Position numbers and translations under genes: made by a program
Shown here: positions 51,988-60,713 of the stretch, in pieces
Layout: each line of letters opens with the position of its first letter
Numbering within the stretch: the stretch's first letter is position 1
From: Roseovarius aestuariivivens
GTDB taxonomy: Bacteria > Pseudomonadota > Alphaproteobacteria > Rhodobacterales > Rhodobacteraceae
Assembly: GCF_004761875.1 (NCBI RefSeq)
Contig: NZ_SJEY01000010.1
Span: 1 to 64,000 of the forward strand
DNA: 64,000 nt
Direction of reading: 5' to 3'
Notes under the pieces: model-generated
Told to the model about the DNA's origin: nothing
The model's input: the letters and a program-made list of their open reading frames with translations, nothing else
The model's database searches: none

Positions 51988-53565
51988 ATGGCAAAAATCG
52001 CCTTCATCCTTTTGTGCCACAAAGACCCCGATGCCATCATCGGGCAGGCGCGCATGCTGACCGCCGTGGGCGATTGCATGTCGATCCATTTCGATGCGCG
52101 CGCCAAGCCCGAGCACTACCGCAAGATCCGTGAGGCTCTGGCGGATAACCCGAACGTGACTTTCGCGCGCAAAAGGATCAAATGCGGGTGGGGGGAGTGG
52201 TCGTTGGTGCAAGCGACGCTTTATGCCATCGAGGCGGCGGTCGACGCGTTTCCGCGCGCCACGCATTTCTACATGCTTTCTGGGGATTGCGCGGCGATCA
52301 AGTCGGCCCGTTTCGCGCATGAATTCCTCGACCGGCACGATGTCGACTACATCGAAAGCTTCGACTACTTCGCTAGTGACTGGATCAAGACCGGCATGAA
52401 GGAAGAGCGGCTGATCTACCGCCATTTCTTCAACGAGCGGCAACGCAAGTGGCTGTTCTACACTTCTTTCCAAATCCAGAAGCGTTTGCATCTGACCCGT
52501 CAGATTCCCGCCGACCTGCAAATCCAGATCGGCAGCCAGTGGTGGTGCCTGCGCCGCAGGACCATCGAGTGGATCCTCGATTTCACCCGCCGACGGCGCG
52601 ATGTCATGCGGTTCTTCCGCACCACATGGATCCCGGATGAGACCTTTTTTCAGACGCTCGTGCGCCATCTCGTGCCCGAAAGTGAGATCCGCACGCGCAC
52701 GCTGACCTTCCTGATGTTCACCGATTACGGCATGCCGGTCACTTTCTACAATGACCACTATGACCTGCTGCTGAGCCAGGACGCGCTTTTCGCGCGCAAG
52801 ATCAGCCCGGAGGCAACGGAACTCAAGACGCGGCTCGGGGCGCTTTACGCGGACAACACGGCGCGGTTCAATATCTCGGACGAGGGCCGGAGCCTTTTCA
52901 AGTTCCTGAGCGGACGCGGCCGGATCGGACGACGTTTCGCGCTGCGCTTCTGGGAAACCGAAAGCTCTCTGGGCCGAGAGCGCGAGCTGATGATCGTGAT
53001 TTGCAAGAAATGGCACGTCGCCAAGCGGCTGATCCAGCGCATCCGGCAGGTCACCAACGTGCCCGCCATCGAGTATCTCTTCAACGAGGAGAATACGGAG
53101 TTGCCGGATCTCGGCGGAATTCAGGCCAGCCTTGAGAAACGCACCCGCCATCGCCGGGCGCTGATGCGGATGCTGTTCGACTATTTCGAGAGCGACCGGC
53201 TTATCATCTGCATGGATCCCGGAAGCATCGATCTGTTGCACGATTTCTGCGGTGACCGTGCGGTCACCCGCCTTCTGGAAATTCAGTGCGAATTCACCGA
53301 CGAGTATCTTGTCGGGCACGCCAAGCGCGTGGGCCTTGCGGGCGATCAGACGCCGAAGGAAACGCTCGAGCGGCTGCTGCCGACGATCCGGGGGGATATC
53401 AATTTCGAATCCGACCGCATTCGCGACGCCGAGTTCGAGAACCACATGATCCTGAAGCAGTCCTCAGGTGTCGAGGAGTCTACCGGGCAGATCGCCCAGT
53501 TCCTTGATATCGGGCGCGACAAAGCGATAGAGATTGCCCAGACCGATCATCTTTACGCCGACTGA
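51988..53565 (+). CDS. GT14-like beta-1,6-N-acetylglucosaminyltransferase (DUF5928 region)
   Basis: 525 residues. The N-terminal ~250 match the core-2/I-branching family (FILLCHKDPDAIIGQ, FDARAKPEHY, GGEWSLVQATL-like GWGEWSLVQATLYAIEAA, FYMLSGDCAAIKS, GSQWWCLRRRTIEWI, WIPDETFFQTLV). The C-terminal half (DUF5928-like) has no known function: ICKKWHVAKRLIQRIRQ, DRLIICMDPGSIDLL. Together with the divergent sulfotransferase it likely builds or modifies an extracellular polysaccharide. The HIT gene starts 9 bases later. Confidence 0.85.
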   Translation: MAKIAFILLCHKDPDAIIGQARMLTAVGDCMSIHFDARAKPEHYRKIREALADNPNVTFARKRIKCGWGEWSLVQATLYAIEAAVDAFPRATHFYMLSGDCAAIKSARFAHEFLDRHDVDYIESFDYFASDWIKTGMKEERLIYRHFFNERQRKWLFYTSFQIQKRLHLTRQIPADLQIQIGSQWWCLRRRTIEWILDFTRRRRDVMRFFRTTWIPDETFFQTLVRHLVPESEIRTRTLTFLMFTDYGMPVTFYNDHYDLLLSQDALFARKISPEATELKTRLGALYADNTARFNISDEGRSLFKFLSGRGRIGRRFALRFWETESSLGRERELMIVICKKWHVAKRLIQRIRQVTNVPAIEYLFNEENTELPDLGGIQASLEKRTRHRRALMRMLFDYFESDRLIICMDPGSIDLLHDFCGDRAVTRLLEIQCEFTDEYLVGHAKRVGLAGDQTPKETLERLLPTIRGDINFESDRIRDAEFENHMILKQSSGVEESTGQIAQFLDIGRDKAIEIAQTDHLYAD

Positions 53566-53573
53566 GGTGGCCC

Positions 53574-53954
53574 ATGCCCTACGCCTATGACGACCAGAAT
53601 ATCTTTGCCAAGATCCTGCGCGGCGAGATCCCGAACGACACCGTAACGGAGACCGAGCATACGCTGGCCTTTCGCGATATCGAGCCGCAGGCACCGGTGC
53701 ATGTTCTGGTGATCCCCAAAGGCCCTTATGTCTGCCACGATCATTTCGCGGCAGAGGCGAGCGAGGCGGAGATCGTCGATTTCATGCGCGTCACGGCACG
53801 GATCTGCGCCAGTGAAGGCGTGTCGCCGAGCGAAGGCGGGCAGGGGTTTCGCGTAATCGGCAATGCCGGCGAGGACGCGGTGCAGGAAGTGCCGCATTAT
53901 CATTTGCATATTCTGGGTGGCCGTCCCCTGGGCCGGATGCTGCAAAAGGGTTGA
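53574..53954 (+). CDS. HIT family protein
   Basis: 126 residues. The histidine triad is HYHLHIL near the C-terminus, with NIFAKILRGEIPN at the start, matching the HinT branch (purine nucleoside phosphoramidase). Nucleotidyl hydrolase or transferase of broad housekeeping role. Follows the GT14-like gene by 9 bases, likely co-transcribed. Confidence 0.95.
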   Translation: MPYAYDDQNIFAKILRGEIPNDTVTETEHTLAFRDIEPQAPVHVLVIPKGPYVCHDHFAAEASEAEIVDFMRVTARICASEGVSPSEGGQGFRVIGNAGEDAVQEVPHYHLHILGGRPLGRMLQKG

Positions 53955-54054
53955 GCGCAATGCCGCCGCGATCGGCGGAGCGTTGCGCGGGCAGAACCGG
54001 TATTCGGACGGGTGCATCTTGCTCCGGCCGGCGGCTTGCCCCATATGCGAGGCC

Positions 54055-54864
54055 ATGACCCAGTCCGCCGATGCCCCCAGCCAATTACGCACCCGCGTCC
54101 TGACGTTCGTCGAGCGGGCAAGCTTTCGCAATTTCATCCTCGCGGTAATCCTGTTCAATGCTGTGATCCTGGGGCTTGAGACATCGGATGTCGCCATGGC
54201 GGCCGCCGGACCCCTGATCGAGATGCTGGACAAGATCTGTCTCGCGATCTTTGTCGTCGAAATCGTGCTCAAGCTTTTCGCGCGGGGCACGGCCTTCTTC
54301 CGCAACGGCTGGAACGTCTTCGACTTCGTGATCGTGGGCATTTCCCTCATTCCGGCGGGGCAGGGCGTGACCGTGCTGCGCGCGCTGCGCATCCTGCGTC
54401 TTTTGCGTGTGCTTTCGGTTACGCCGTCGCTGCGCCGGGTGGTCGAAGGCCTGATGAACGCGCTGCCTGGCATGGGCTCTGTCTTCGTGCTGATGGGCAT
54501 TATCTTCTACATCGGCTCGGTCATGGCGACGAAGCTTTTCGGCGCGAGCTTTCCCGAGTGGTTCGGCACGATCGGGCGGTCGGCCTATTCGCTCTTCCAG
54601 ATCATGACGCTGGAATCCTGGTCGATGGGCATCGTGCGCCCGGTGATGGAGGTCTATACCTATGCGTGGCTGTTCTTCGTGCCCTTCATCCTCGTCACGA
54701 CCTTCGCCGTGGTGAACCTTGTCGTGGGTCTGATCGTGAACTCGATGCAGGACGCGCACCACGCCGAGGCCGATGAGCTGACCGGCACGTATCGCGACGA
54801 GGTATTGAGCCGTCTGACCGAGATCGAAAAGGCGCTGAAGCAGCAGGGCGGCAGAGACCGCTAG
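54055..54864 (+). CDS. Voltage-gated sodium channel (NaChBac/NavAb type)
   Basis: 269 residues from ATG 54055. A single six-helix unit. The S4 voltage sensor has arginines every third residue (LRALRILRLLRVL), and the pore filter is TLESWSMG at about residues 184-191, the sodium-selective signature of bacterial Nav channels. The C-terminal helix (about 238-265) should form the tetrameric coiled coil. Common in marine bacteria; possibly linked to motility or pH homeostasis, which is inference. Confidence 0.94.
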   Translation: MTQSADAPSQLRTRVLTFVERASFRNFILAVILFNAVILGLETSDVAMAAAGPLIEMLDKICLAIFVVEIVLKLFARGTAFFRNGWNVFDFVIVGISLIPAGQGVTVLRALRILRLLRVLSVTPSLRRVVEGLMNALPGMGSVFVLMGIIFYIGSVMATKLFGASFPEWFGTIGRSAYSLFQIMTLESWSMGIVRPVMEVYTYAWLFFVPFILVTTFAVVNLVVGLIVNSMQDAHHAEADELTGTYRDEVLSRLTEIEKALKQQGGRDR

Positions 54865-54923
54865 GCCCGTCTTTTCCTTGCCTGCGCCGCAGATTTGCCG
54901 CCGGGAACCGCGAAAATGATGCA

Positions 54924-55400
54924 ATGGACCCGTTCTTGCGGCTATCGCTCTACCTTTGGGCGTCGATGCGCTCTTTGCCGCCGATCTCTCCCGGTCGGCT
55001 TCTAATGCCCGCGCTGTTCGTTGCAAGCTGGACGACCTTACGCGGACTGGAGAATGAGGCGGCGCGCGCCTTTGTGTGGTCGGCGGTGCTTGCGCAGGTG
55101 GCGCATCTTTATGCCGGCATGCCGGTGTCGGTGTTCCGGCAAAGGCAGGTTTTCGGGCGCGCGGGCAGGGCCATGAGGATCGCCGTCGTGGTCTTTCTTG
55201 CAATGTTTGCCGTGCAGATCTGGTTCGCCGATCCGGTGGTCACGCAGCGGCTTCTCACGGCTGTCTGCACCATCTACCTGTGCAGCCTGCTTCTGGGTCA
55301 TCACGGGGATCGCCAGTTATGGATCGGTTCGTTCCGGTCGGTGATCGGTGGGATATTCCGGTGGAATTTCGCCGGCATCTGCTTCGGCTCTATGCGTTGA
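54924..55400 (+). CDS. Hypothetical membrane protein (frame A)
   Basis: 158 residues starting MDPFLRLSLYLWASM. Hydrophobic segments at about 67-85 (FVWSAVLAQVAHLYAG) and 95-125 (AMRIAVVVFLAMFAVQIWF). It ends in frame while a second hydrophobic frame (55319-55699) begins inside it, so this may be the 5' half of a frameshifted gene. No family recognised. Confidence 0.45.
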   Translation: MDPFLRLSLYLWASMRSLPPISPGRLLMPALFVASWTTLRGLENEAARAFVWSAVLAQVAHLYAGMPVSVFRQRQVFGRAGRAMRIAVVVFLAMFAVQIWFADPVVTQRLLTAVCTIYLCSLLLGHHGDRQLWIGSFRSVIGGIFRWNFAGICFGSMR

Positions 55401-55699
55401 CGGCCTTCCTGGTGATCGTTGTGAACGAAAGCCTGCTGGCGGCGGATGCGCCGCTTGGCATGCGCGTGGCCATATTGTCGGTCCTGACGGTGGCGCTGCA
55501 TTACCGCTTTGAGATCATGCTGCGCCTCACCTCTCCGTCGCTTGAGGACGGGCACGGCAGATCGTCCTACCGGCTGCGCGTCAGCTCCAGAAATACATCC
55601 TGCAAATCGGCCTGTTCGGTCCGCACGTCCCGGATGTGGATGCCGGCGTCGCGTACCGCCGCAAGCACGGTTTCCGCCGGCATTTGGGAAGAATTGTAG
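55319..55699 (+). CDS. Hypothetical membrane protein (frame B), overlapping
   Basis: About 126 residues from ATG 55319. The first 80 residues look genuine (RRHLLRLYALTAFLVIVVNESLLAA, GMRVAILSVLTVALHYRFEIM), but the last ~45 are antisense to the ABC gene and unlikely to be coding. It may be the 3' half of a broken or frameshifted gene joined to frame A. Confidence 0.3.
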   Translation: MDRFVPVGDRWDIPVEFRRHLLRLYALTAFLVIVVNESLLAADAPLGMRVAILSVLTVALHYRFEIMLRLTSPSLEDGHGRSSYRLRVSSRNTSCKSACSVRTSRMWMPASRTAASTVSAGIWEEL

Positions 55700-56496
55700 G
55701 TCAGGGCCAGCGTGCCGTCGGGCCGGGTCTGAACCTCGATACCGTCCGCTTCGGGCAGGCGCTTGGGTGTGTCGTTGGGCTCGATCACCATGGTCTTGCC
55801 GTCCAGTCGTCCAAGCAGATTGGCCGTGGTGTCGCGCGCCACGAGACTGCCCCGATTGATGATGGCGATCTCGTCGCACATTTCTTCGGCCTCTTCGAGG
55901 TAGTGCGTGGTGAGAATGATCGTCATCCCCTCGTCGTTGAGGCGGCGGACATTTTCCCAAAGCATTTGGCGCAGTTCGATATCGACGCCCGCGGTCGGTT
56001 CGTCCAGCACCAGAACATGCGGATGATGCACCAGCGCCTTGGCCAGAAGGAGCCGCCGGCGCATCCCTCCAGACAGCGTGCGGGCATAGGCGTCGGCCTT
56101 GTCCTCGAGCCCGACCAGCCGCAGGATTTCGTCGCTGCGGCGTTTGGATTTCGGCACGCCATAAAGCCCTGCCTGCACCTCGAGCGCGGCGCGCGGCGCG
56201 AAAAACGGATCGAGGTTCAGCTCCTGCGGCATGACGCCGATGGCCGCGCGGCTTTGGCGCGGGTTCACATCCTGATCGAAACCCCAGATGGTCACCTGTC
56301 CGGCGCTTTTGACCACAAGCCCGGCAAGAATGTTGATCAGCGTGGATTTGCCCGCGCCGTTGGGCCCCAGCAGCCCGAAGACCGAGCCTGCGGGAATGTC
56401 GAGATCGATGCCGGTCAATGCGGGTTTCGCGGGCTCGCCCTTGCGCCCGGCATAGGTCTTTTCCAGACCGCGGATTTCGATGGCGTTCTCGCTCAT
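55567..56496 (-). CDS. ABC transporter ATPase (ABC-2/CcmA type)
   Basis: 309 residues from ATG 56496. Walker [10 protein letters not shown], signature [15 protein letters not shown], Walker [13 protein letters not shown]. The C-terminal ~80 residues after the ATPase core ([26 protein letters not shown] end) are the extension of drug/Nod-type exporters. No permease gene is adjacent on this strand; the membrane proteins on the opposite strand are not of the ABC-2 type I could recognise. Substrate unknown. Confidence 0.9.
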   Translation of the reverse strand: MSENAIEIRGLEKTYAGRKGEPAKPALTGIDLDIPAGSVFGLLGPNGAGKSTLINILAGLVVKSAGQVTIWGFDQDVNPRQSRAAIGVMPQELNLDPFFAPRAALEVQAGLYGVPKSKRRSDEILRLVGLEDKADAYARTLSGGMRRRLLLAKALVHHPHVLVLDEPTAGVDIELRQMLWENVRRLNDEGMTIILTTHYLEEAEEMCDEIAIINRGSLVARDTTANLLGRLDGKTMVIEPNDTPKRLPEADGIEVQTRPDGTLALTYNSSQMPAETVLAAVRDAGIHIRDVRTEQADLQDVFLELTRSR

Positions 56497-56539
56497 GGCC
56501 CCTCTTGCTCCTGACTGTTCCTCCGATATAGTCCCAGCG

Positions 56540-56749
56540 ATGGATTTGCCAGCAGAGGATCGGCCGCAGATGGTGACACAAGCCCCCGAAACCCGCATCG
56601 TCGACACCTGGCGCGTGGCCTGCGACGGCGGGGAGGGCGCGCTCGGCCATCCCCGGGTGTGGCTCTCGATCCCGCGCGAGACGGGATTTGTCGAATGTCC
56701 CTATTGCGACGCCAAGCTTGTCCACAAGGATTTCGAAGGCAAGGTTTGA
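56540..56749 (+). CDS. Zinc-finger (NDUFS6-like CHCC) protein
   Basis: 69 residues from ATG 56540; ATG 56570 is possible. [30 protein letters not shown] followed by [18 protein letters not shown] gives the cysteine/histidine set of the zf-CHCC domain (Cys-x-His and CPYC) of the complex I accessory subunit. Widespread in Alphaproteobacteria; probably supports NADH dehydrogenase assembly. Divergent from the ABC ATPase. Confidence 0.9.
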   Translation: MDLPAEDRPQMVTQAPETRIVDTWRVACDGGEGALGHPRVWLSIPRETGFVECPYCDAKLVHKDFEGKV

Positions 56750-56824
56750 AGCCGTCAGGCAAAAGGTGCGCCTGCGGTGCGCATTTTGTCTCGGCGTCGC
56801 AGTCGCGCCGCCTCAGGAGCCGCG

Positions 56825-57169
56825 TCAGTCGACTGCGCGGATGAGCTTGCGGTCGAGCACGCGCAGCACGGTTTTAAGGTCGTGGCCGCGCTTGAGGACG
56901 CGCCCGTCCATGCCGATCACGGCATATTCGCCCTGTCGCGTCCGCAGTTTTGGGCGTTTTTCGATCCGGTACATCGGGTGTTCCGCGGTGCGGCGGAAGA
57001 CCGAGAAAATCGCCACGTCGCTCAACGAAGAGATACCGTAATCCCGCCATTCGCCCGCCGCGACCATGCGCCCGTAGAGCGACAGGATCACCGCGAGCTC
57101 GGTGCGGTGGAACGCCACCTGGCCTGCGTCCTGCGCGCCCGGGAAGGGAGTGGGGGGCTGGAAGGTCAT
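56825..57169 (-). CDS. DUF2794 protein
   Basis: 114 residues from ATG 57169. QVAFHRTELAVILSLYGRMVAAGEWRDYGISSLSDVAIFSVFRRTAEHPMYRIEKRPKL is the DUF2794 pattern, conserved in Alphaproteobacteria. Function unknown; small, basic and soluble. It is transcribed convergently to the zinc-finger gene. Confidence 0.9.
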   Translation of the reverse strand: MTFQPPTPFPGAQDAGQVAFHRTELAVILSLYGRMVAAGEWRDYGISSLSDVAIFSVFRRTAEHPMYRIEKRPKLRTRQGEYAVIGMDGRVLKRGHDLKTVLRVLDRKLIRAVD

Positions 57170-57210
57170 GACCCAAGACTTGCCGCTCTGACGCCGCAAA
57201 TCAAGACAAT

Positions 57211-57924
57211 TCAGCCGCGCCCGATATAGGGCATACGCGTGGCCATCACCGTCATGAACTGCACATTTGCATTGAGCGGCAGGTTGGCCATGTGCAGAAC
57301 CGAGCGCGCCGCGTCGGAGACGTCCATCGTGGGCATGCCGGGATTGGCCTGTTTCAGGCCTGCTACAAGCTCACTTTCGGCGTTGCCGATATCGATCTGG
57401 CCGCAGGCGATATCGAGATCGCGCCCGTCGAGCGAAAGCGAGCGAGTCATGCCGGTGATCGCGTGTTTCGACGTGGTGTAGCAGATCGAGTTTTCGCGCG
57501 GCACGTGGGCCGAGATCGAGCCGTTGTTGATGATCCGGCCGCCCCGCGGGTCCTGCGCGCGCATCTGTGCAAAGGCCAGCCGCGCGGTGATGAACATGCC
57601 GCGTAGGTTCACGGCCATAACCGCGTCGAACTCCTCGACCGTGACGGCGTCGGGCGCTTTGGCCGGGCCGAAGGTGCCGGCATTGTTGAAGAGCAGGTCA
57701 AGCCGGCCTGTGCGGGCGATGAAATCCTGAAAGACGGCCTCCATCGCCTGCGGATCGGTGACATCCGCGGGCAGCGCGGTGGCGTGGGCGTGGCCCGCGG
57801 CAATTTCGCCCAGCCGGTCGGCGCGTCGTGCGACGAGGCCCACCTGCCATCCGGCGTCCAGCAACACCTCTGCCGTGGCGCGCCCGATGCCCGAGCTGGC
57901 GCCTGTCACGATCGCGGTTTTCAT
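57211..57924 (-). CDS. Short-chain dehydrogenase/reductase
   Basis: 237 residues. TGASSGIGRATAEVLL (NAD(P) binding), NNAGTFGPAKA, active serine in INNGSISAHVP and YTTSKHA (YxxxK). Oxidoreductase of unknown substrate. The start ATG overlaps the RecD-like helicase stop, so expression is linked. Confidence 0.92.
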   Translation of the reverse strand: MKTAIVTGASSGIGRATAEVLLDAGWQVGLVARRADRLGEIAAGHAHATALPADVTDPQAMEAVFQDFIARTGRLDLLFNNAGTFGPAKAPDAVTVEEFDAVMAVNLRGMFITARLAFAQMRAQDPRGGRIINNGSISAHVPRENSICYTTSKHAITGMTRSLSLDGRDLDIACGQIDIGNAESELVAGLKQANPGMPTMDVSDAARSVLHMANLPLNANVQFMTVMATRMPYIGRG

Positions 57925-59444
57925 GTCTCTGACTCCAACTCTAAGGGCACCGCCGCGGCTTTCAGGTCATCTATGCGCAATGGGCCGGTCGGTTTCGACA
58001 GGCGATTGCGCACAACCCAGTGCAGGCGTTCCTCGGCGCGGGTGATGGCCACGTAGGCGAGGCGCTTCCAGAGCGGCTGCCCGGCTTCTGTGCGGCCCAT
58101 GCGGGAGGCGGCATAGATATCCGGTGCGAAGACCTGCACGTCGCGCCATTGCGAGCCTTGCGCCTTGTGGATCGTGACCGCCGCGCCGTGCAGGAACGTG
58201 GCGCCCATGCGGGCGGCGTAGGGGATGAAGGGCTCTTCCTCGTCGGGTTTCTCGATCTTGACGATGCTGGCCGCGCTGACCCTTGGGTCCTCGGCGCCGA
58301 TGACGTGCAGCCGCGAGAATCCGGGTTTCCGCCCCGGTCCCAGATAAATCACCTGCGCGCCCTTGATGAGGCCGCGCGCCTCGAGGTCGAGGCGTTTCTT
58401 CCTGTGTTTCAACGGCAATTCAAGCCCGTCGCAAATCAGCGGCTCGCCTTCCAGAAGCTCTGTTTCCGGCGCGGCGTGCACCGCGCGGAAGGCCGTGATG
58501 AGGCGGATGCGGGTGGCGTTGCGCCAGACGAGAACGGGGCTGCGGGCCATGAGGTCGACCTTGACGCGTTCGGCCCATTGCACGCGTTCGTCGCGTTTGG
58601 CGGCGTCTTCCACCATGTGTTCGAAGGCGTGGAAATCGACCTCTGGGTCGGCCAGGGCGTGTGCCAGATCGAGGATCGGATTGTCGGCGTCCTGCCGGTG
58701 CACGCGGTTCAGCGTCAGTTTGGACGGGGCGGGCAGGGCGTCGAAGACCATGGAGCCGGACTGGTTCACAGGCGCAAGCTGGGCAGGGTCGCCGAAGAGC
58801 AGGAGGGTGGGGAAGATTTCCTTGAGATCCTCGAACTGGCGGTCGTCGAGCATGGAGGCCTCGTCAATGAAGCCGATGTCCAATGGCTCTTCGCGGCGCT
58901 TCCAGCCGGTGATGAAATCCGAGCCCCTGAGGCCCGCCGCGGCGAGGGCGCCGGGGATGGATTTATGCATTCTGTAGAAGGCTTTAGCGCGATTGAGGGC
59001 GTCTTCGGTAAGGCCTTCGATCTCGGGCTTTTCGCCTTGTCCGGCGAGCCATTCGGCGATTCTTTCGTATTCGGGATCGTAGACGGGCGTATAGAGGATG
59101 CGGTGAATGGTGGTGGCGGGCACGCCGCGCATGCGCAGGACGCTGGCGGCCTTGTTGGTGGGCGCGAGGATGGCGAGCGTGCGGCGGTCGCGGCGCCGGC
59201 GGCCTTCCCAGTCGCCCGAGACGATTTCGACACCCGCCTCTTCCAGCGCCTCGTAAAGGCTTGCCAGCAAAAGGGTTTTCCCCGACCCGGCCTTGCCCAC
59301 GACGGCCATGACGCCGGATTTGCCTTCGCGCGGGGGCGTCAGGATGGCGTTGTCGAGATCGACGCCCACGCCGCGCAGGGCCTCGGCGATGCGGTCATGC
59401 GCCTCGGCCTGATCTGGGGAATATGTGAGCGCGGTCTGAGCCAT
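57921..59444 (-). CDS. RecD-like ATP-dependent DNA helicase
   Basis: 507 residues, SF1B. Walker A VGKAGSGKTLLL, motif II IDEASML, GDPAQLAPV (motif III), VTIHKAQGSQW and YVAITRAEERL (motif VI). Shorter than RecD2 and lacking its N-terminal extension; of the AAA_30/PIF1-like alphaproteobacterial group. Probably processes stalled forks or recombination ends. Leads a two-gene unit with the SDR. Confidence 0.9.
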   Translation of the reverse strand: MAQTALTYSPDQAEAHDRIAEALRGVGVDLDNAILTPPREGKSGVMAVVGKAGSGKTLLLASLYEALEEAGVEIVSGDWEGRRRRDRRTLAILAPTNKAASVLRMRGVPATTIHRILYTPVYDPEYERIAEWLAGQGEKPEIEGLTEDALNRAKAFYRMHKSIPGALAAAGLRGSDFITGWKRREEPLDIGFIDEASMLDDRQFEDLKEIFPTLLLFGDPAQLAPVNQSGSMVFDALPAPSKLTLNRVHRQDADNPILDLAHALADPEVDFHAFEHMVEDAAKRDERVQWAERVKVDLMARSPVLVWRNATRIRLITAFRAVHAAPETELLEGEPLICDGLELPLKHRKKRLDLEARGLIKGAQVIYLGPGRKPGFSRLHVIGAEDPRVSAASIVKIEKPDEEEPFIPYAARMGATFLHGAAVTIHKAQGSQWRDVQVFAPDIYAASRMGRTEAGQPLWKRLAYVAITRAEERLHWVVRNRLSKPTGPLRIDDLKAAAVPLELESET

Positions 59445-59565
59445 GGCGGGACACTAGCGCCGGGCCAGAGGAGGGGCCAGAGCGGTTCGTCCGGAAATTA
59501 TAGCGGGGTGCAACGGACGGCGCGTTTACCATGATCGGAGAGGACGAAAGCGGGCTGTGACATTG

Positions 59566-59593
59566 GTACACAAGCTGTACACAGGCCGTACAC
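59566..59593. repeat. Three GTACAC repeats at exact 11-bp spacing
   Basis: GTACAC starts at 59566, 59577 and 59588, each separated by 5 bases, about 120 bases upstream of the RecD-like gene. One repeat per helical turn suggests a protein-binding array. The surrounding 59445-59757 gap shows no gene. Confidence 0.5.
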
Positions 59594-59757
59594 CGGGGTG
59601 ATCTGTCTGGTCCGCGCTGGGATACGTTAAGCTTTGCCGTCAGCCAGCCCTATTTTTCGCGTGCGGGGTCTCCGTAGATCGGAGAGCTGGAACGCTCATA
59701 AAGTTCGGTGGCCGGCTGCCACACCTCGTTTCCTGATCGGAACCGCCGGTGTCGGTA

Positions 59758-60444
59758 TCAGAAGTTCCGCCGGCGACGGCAGAAGCCGAGGATACCAAGA
59801 CAGCTTGCGAGCAGGACCAGGGGCGCCGGTGCGGGCACGGTGCTGAGGCCTGCCGCCGAGAATTCGCCGAAGAATTCATTGTCTACAGTCCCGGTCAGAT
59901 CGGTGAACACCACCCGGTCGAATCCACCGGGTTCTAAGATGCCGAGGAATGTCGGGGTATCGTCAAAGGGGAAGAAGGTCACATTCGTGATTTTGACGCC
60001 CTGTCTGAACAGAGAGATGTCGAAGCTTGTATCGAAACACGGCGCATTGCACGTCGGTCCGGAAAAGGGACTGGCAGGACCGGACACGGTCGGTTCGAAG
60101 GCCTTGAAGCTGAAGGCGGCGACACTCGAGCCGAAGTCGATCGCGAAATTCTCGGGCCCCGAAATGGCGAGGTCGTTGCCGGAAATGGCAGGGGCGAAAT
60201 CGGGGCCGAACGTTCCCTCAAAGCCGGACGTGCCACTGAAGAGATCGGTTGCGCTGCCAAAGCTCGAGAAGGTCAACCCGCCGGTGGAGAAGGTGGACCC
60301 AACGTTGCCGAGATTGGGCAAAGGGACCGCCACCGCGCCTGTCGCGCTGAAATAGGTTGCTTCATCGAAATAAAACGTCGTCGCACTTGCTGCGCTCGTC
60401 AGGCTCGCGCTCAATAGCGCGGCTGCGGCCAATGTCTTGAACAT
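59758..60444 (-). CDS. PEP-CTERM-type (VPxPAPL) sorting-signal protein
   Basis: 228 residues. Signal peptide MFKTLAAAALLSASLTSAASA, a beta-rich middle with two cysteines (CNAPCFD), and the C-terminal VPAPAPLVLLASCLGILGF-CRRRRNF anchor. This is a PEP-CTERM-family signal of the VPxPAPL type rather than strict VPLPA. Ribosome site AGGGGGA. Second such gene in the window; no exosortase is near. Likely surface- or exopolysaccharide-linked. Confidence 0.8.
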   Translation of the reverse strand: MFKTLAAAALLSASLTSAASATTFYFDEATYFSATGAVAVPLPNLGNVGSTFSTGGLTFSSFGSATDLFSGTSGFEGTFGPDFAPAISGNDLAISGPENFAIDFGSSVAAFSFKAFEPTVSGPASPFSGPTCNAPCFDTSFDISLFRQGVKITNVTFFPFDDTPTFLGILEPGGFDRVVFTDLTGTVDNEFFGEFSAAGLSTVPAPAPLVLLASCLGILGFCRRRRNF

Positions 60445-60713
60445 GTTAATCCCCCTTTATTTATATGAATTACCCCATAATACTGCGAAATCCTCGGAAA
60501 CGCGAAGGTATTTCTCATCGAGCGCATCTCTGGTTCGTTTGAACGCTTCGACGGACACGAGGGCCGCGCAAAGAATATTGCAGGCCCACGATCAGCCCTA
60601 CATGAGCGATGCAGTTTGGAGCCTGGTGCATGAGCCGAAGGGATCTCGGCCTCAGAACTCCCCGGTTTCGCCTTGCCAGCCAGAAAACGCGATGAAGGAG
60701 CCGCCGGCGTCTG
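60445..60713. other. Spacer upstream of the PEP-CTERM-type gene
   Basis: 269 bases holding the promoter side of the PEP-CTERM-type gene and the downstream side of the saccharopine dehydrogenase gene. No gene was recognised. Confidence 0.4.

Noticed and set aside
51814..53445. 543-codon frame antisense to the GT14-like gene
   Set aside because: Rich in His/Arg/Pro as expected for shadow frames; the plus-strand gene has clear family motifs.
58020..59534. 504-codon frame antisense to the RecD-like helicase
   Set aside because: Shadow of the helicase coding sequence; no ribosome site or domain.
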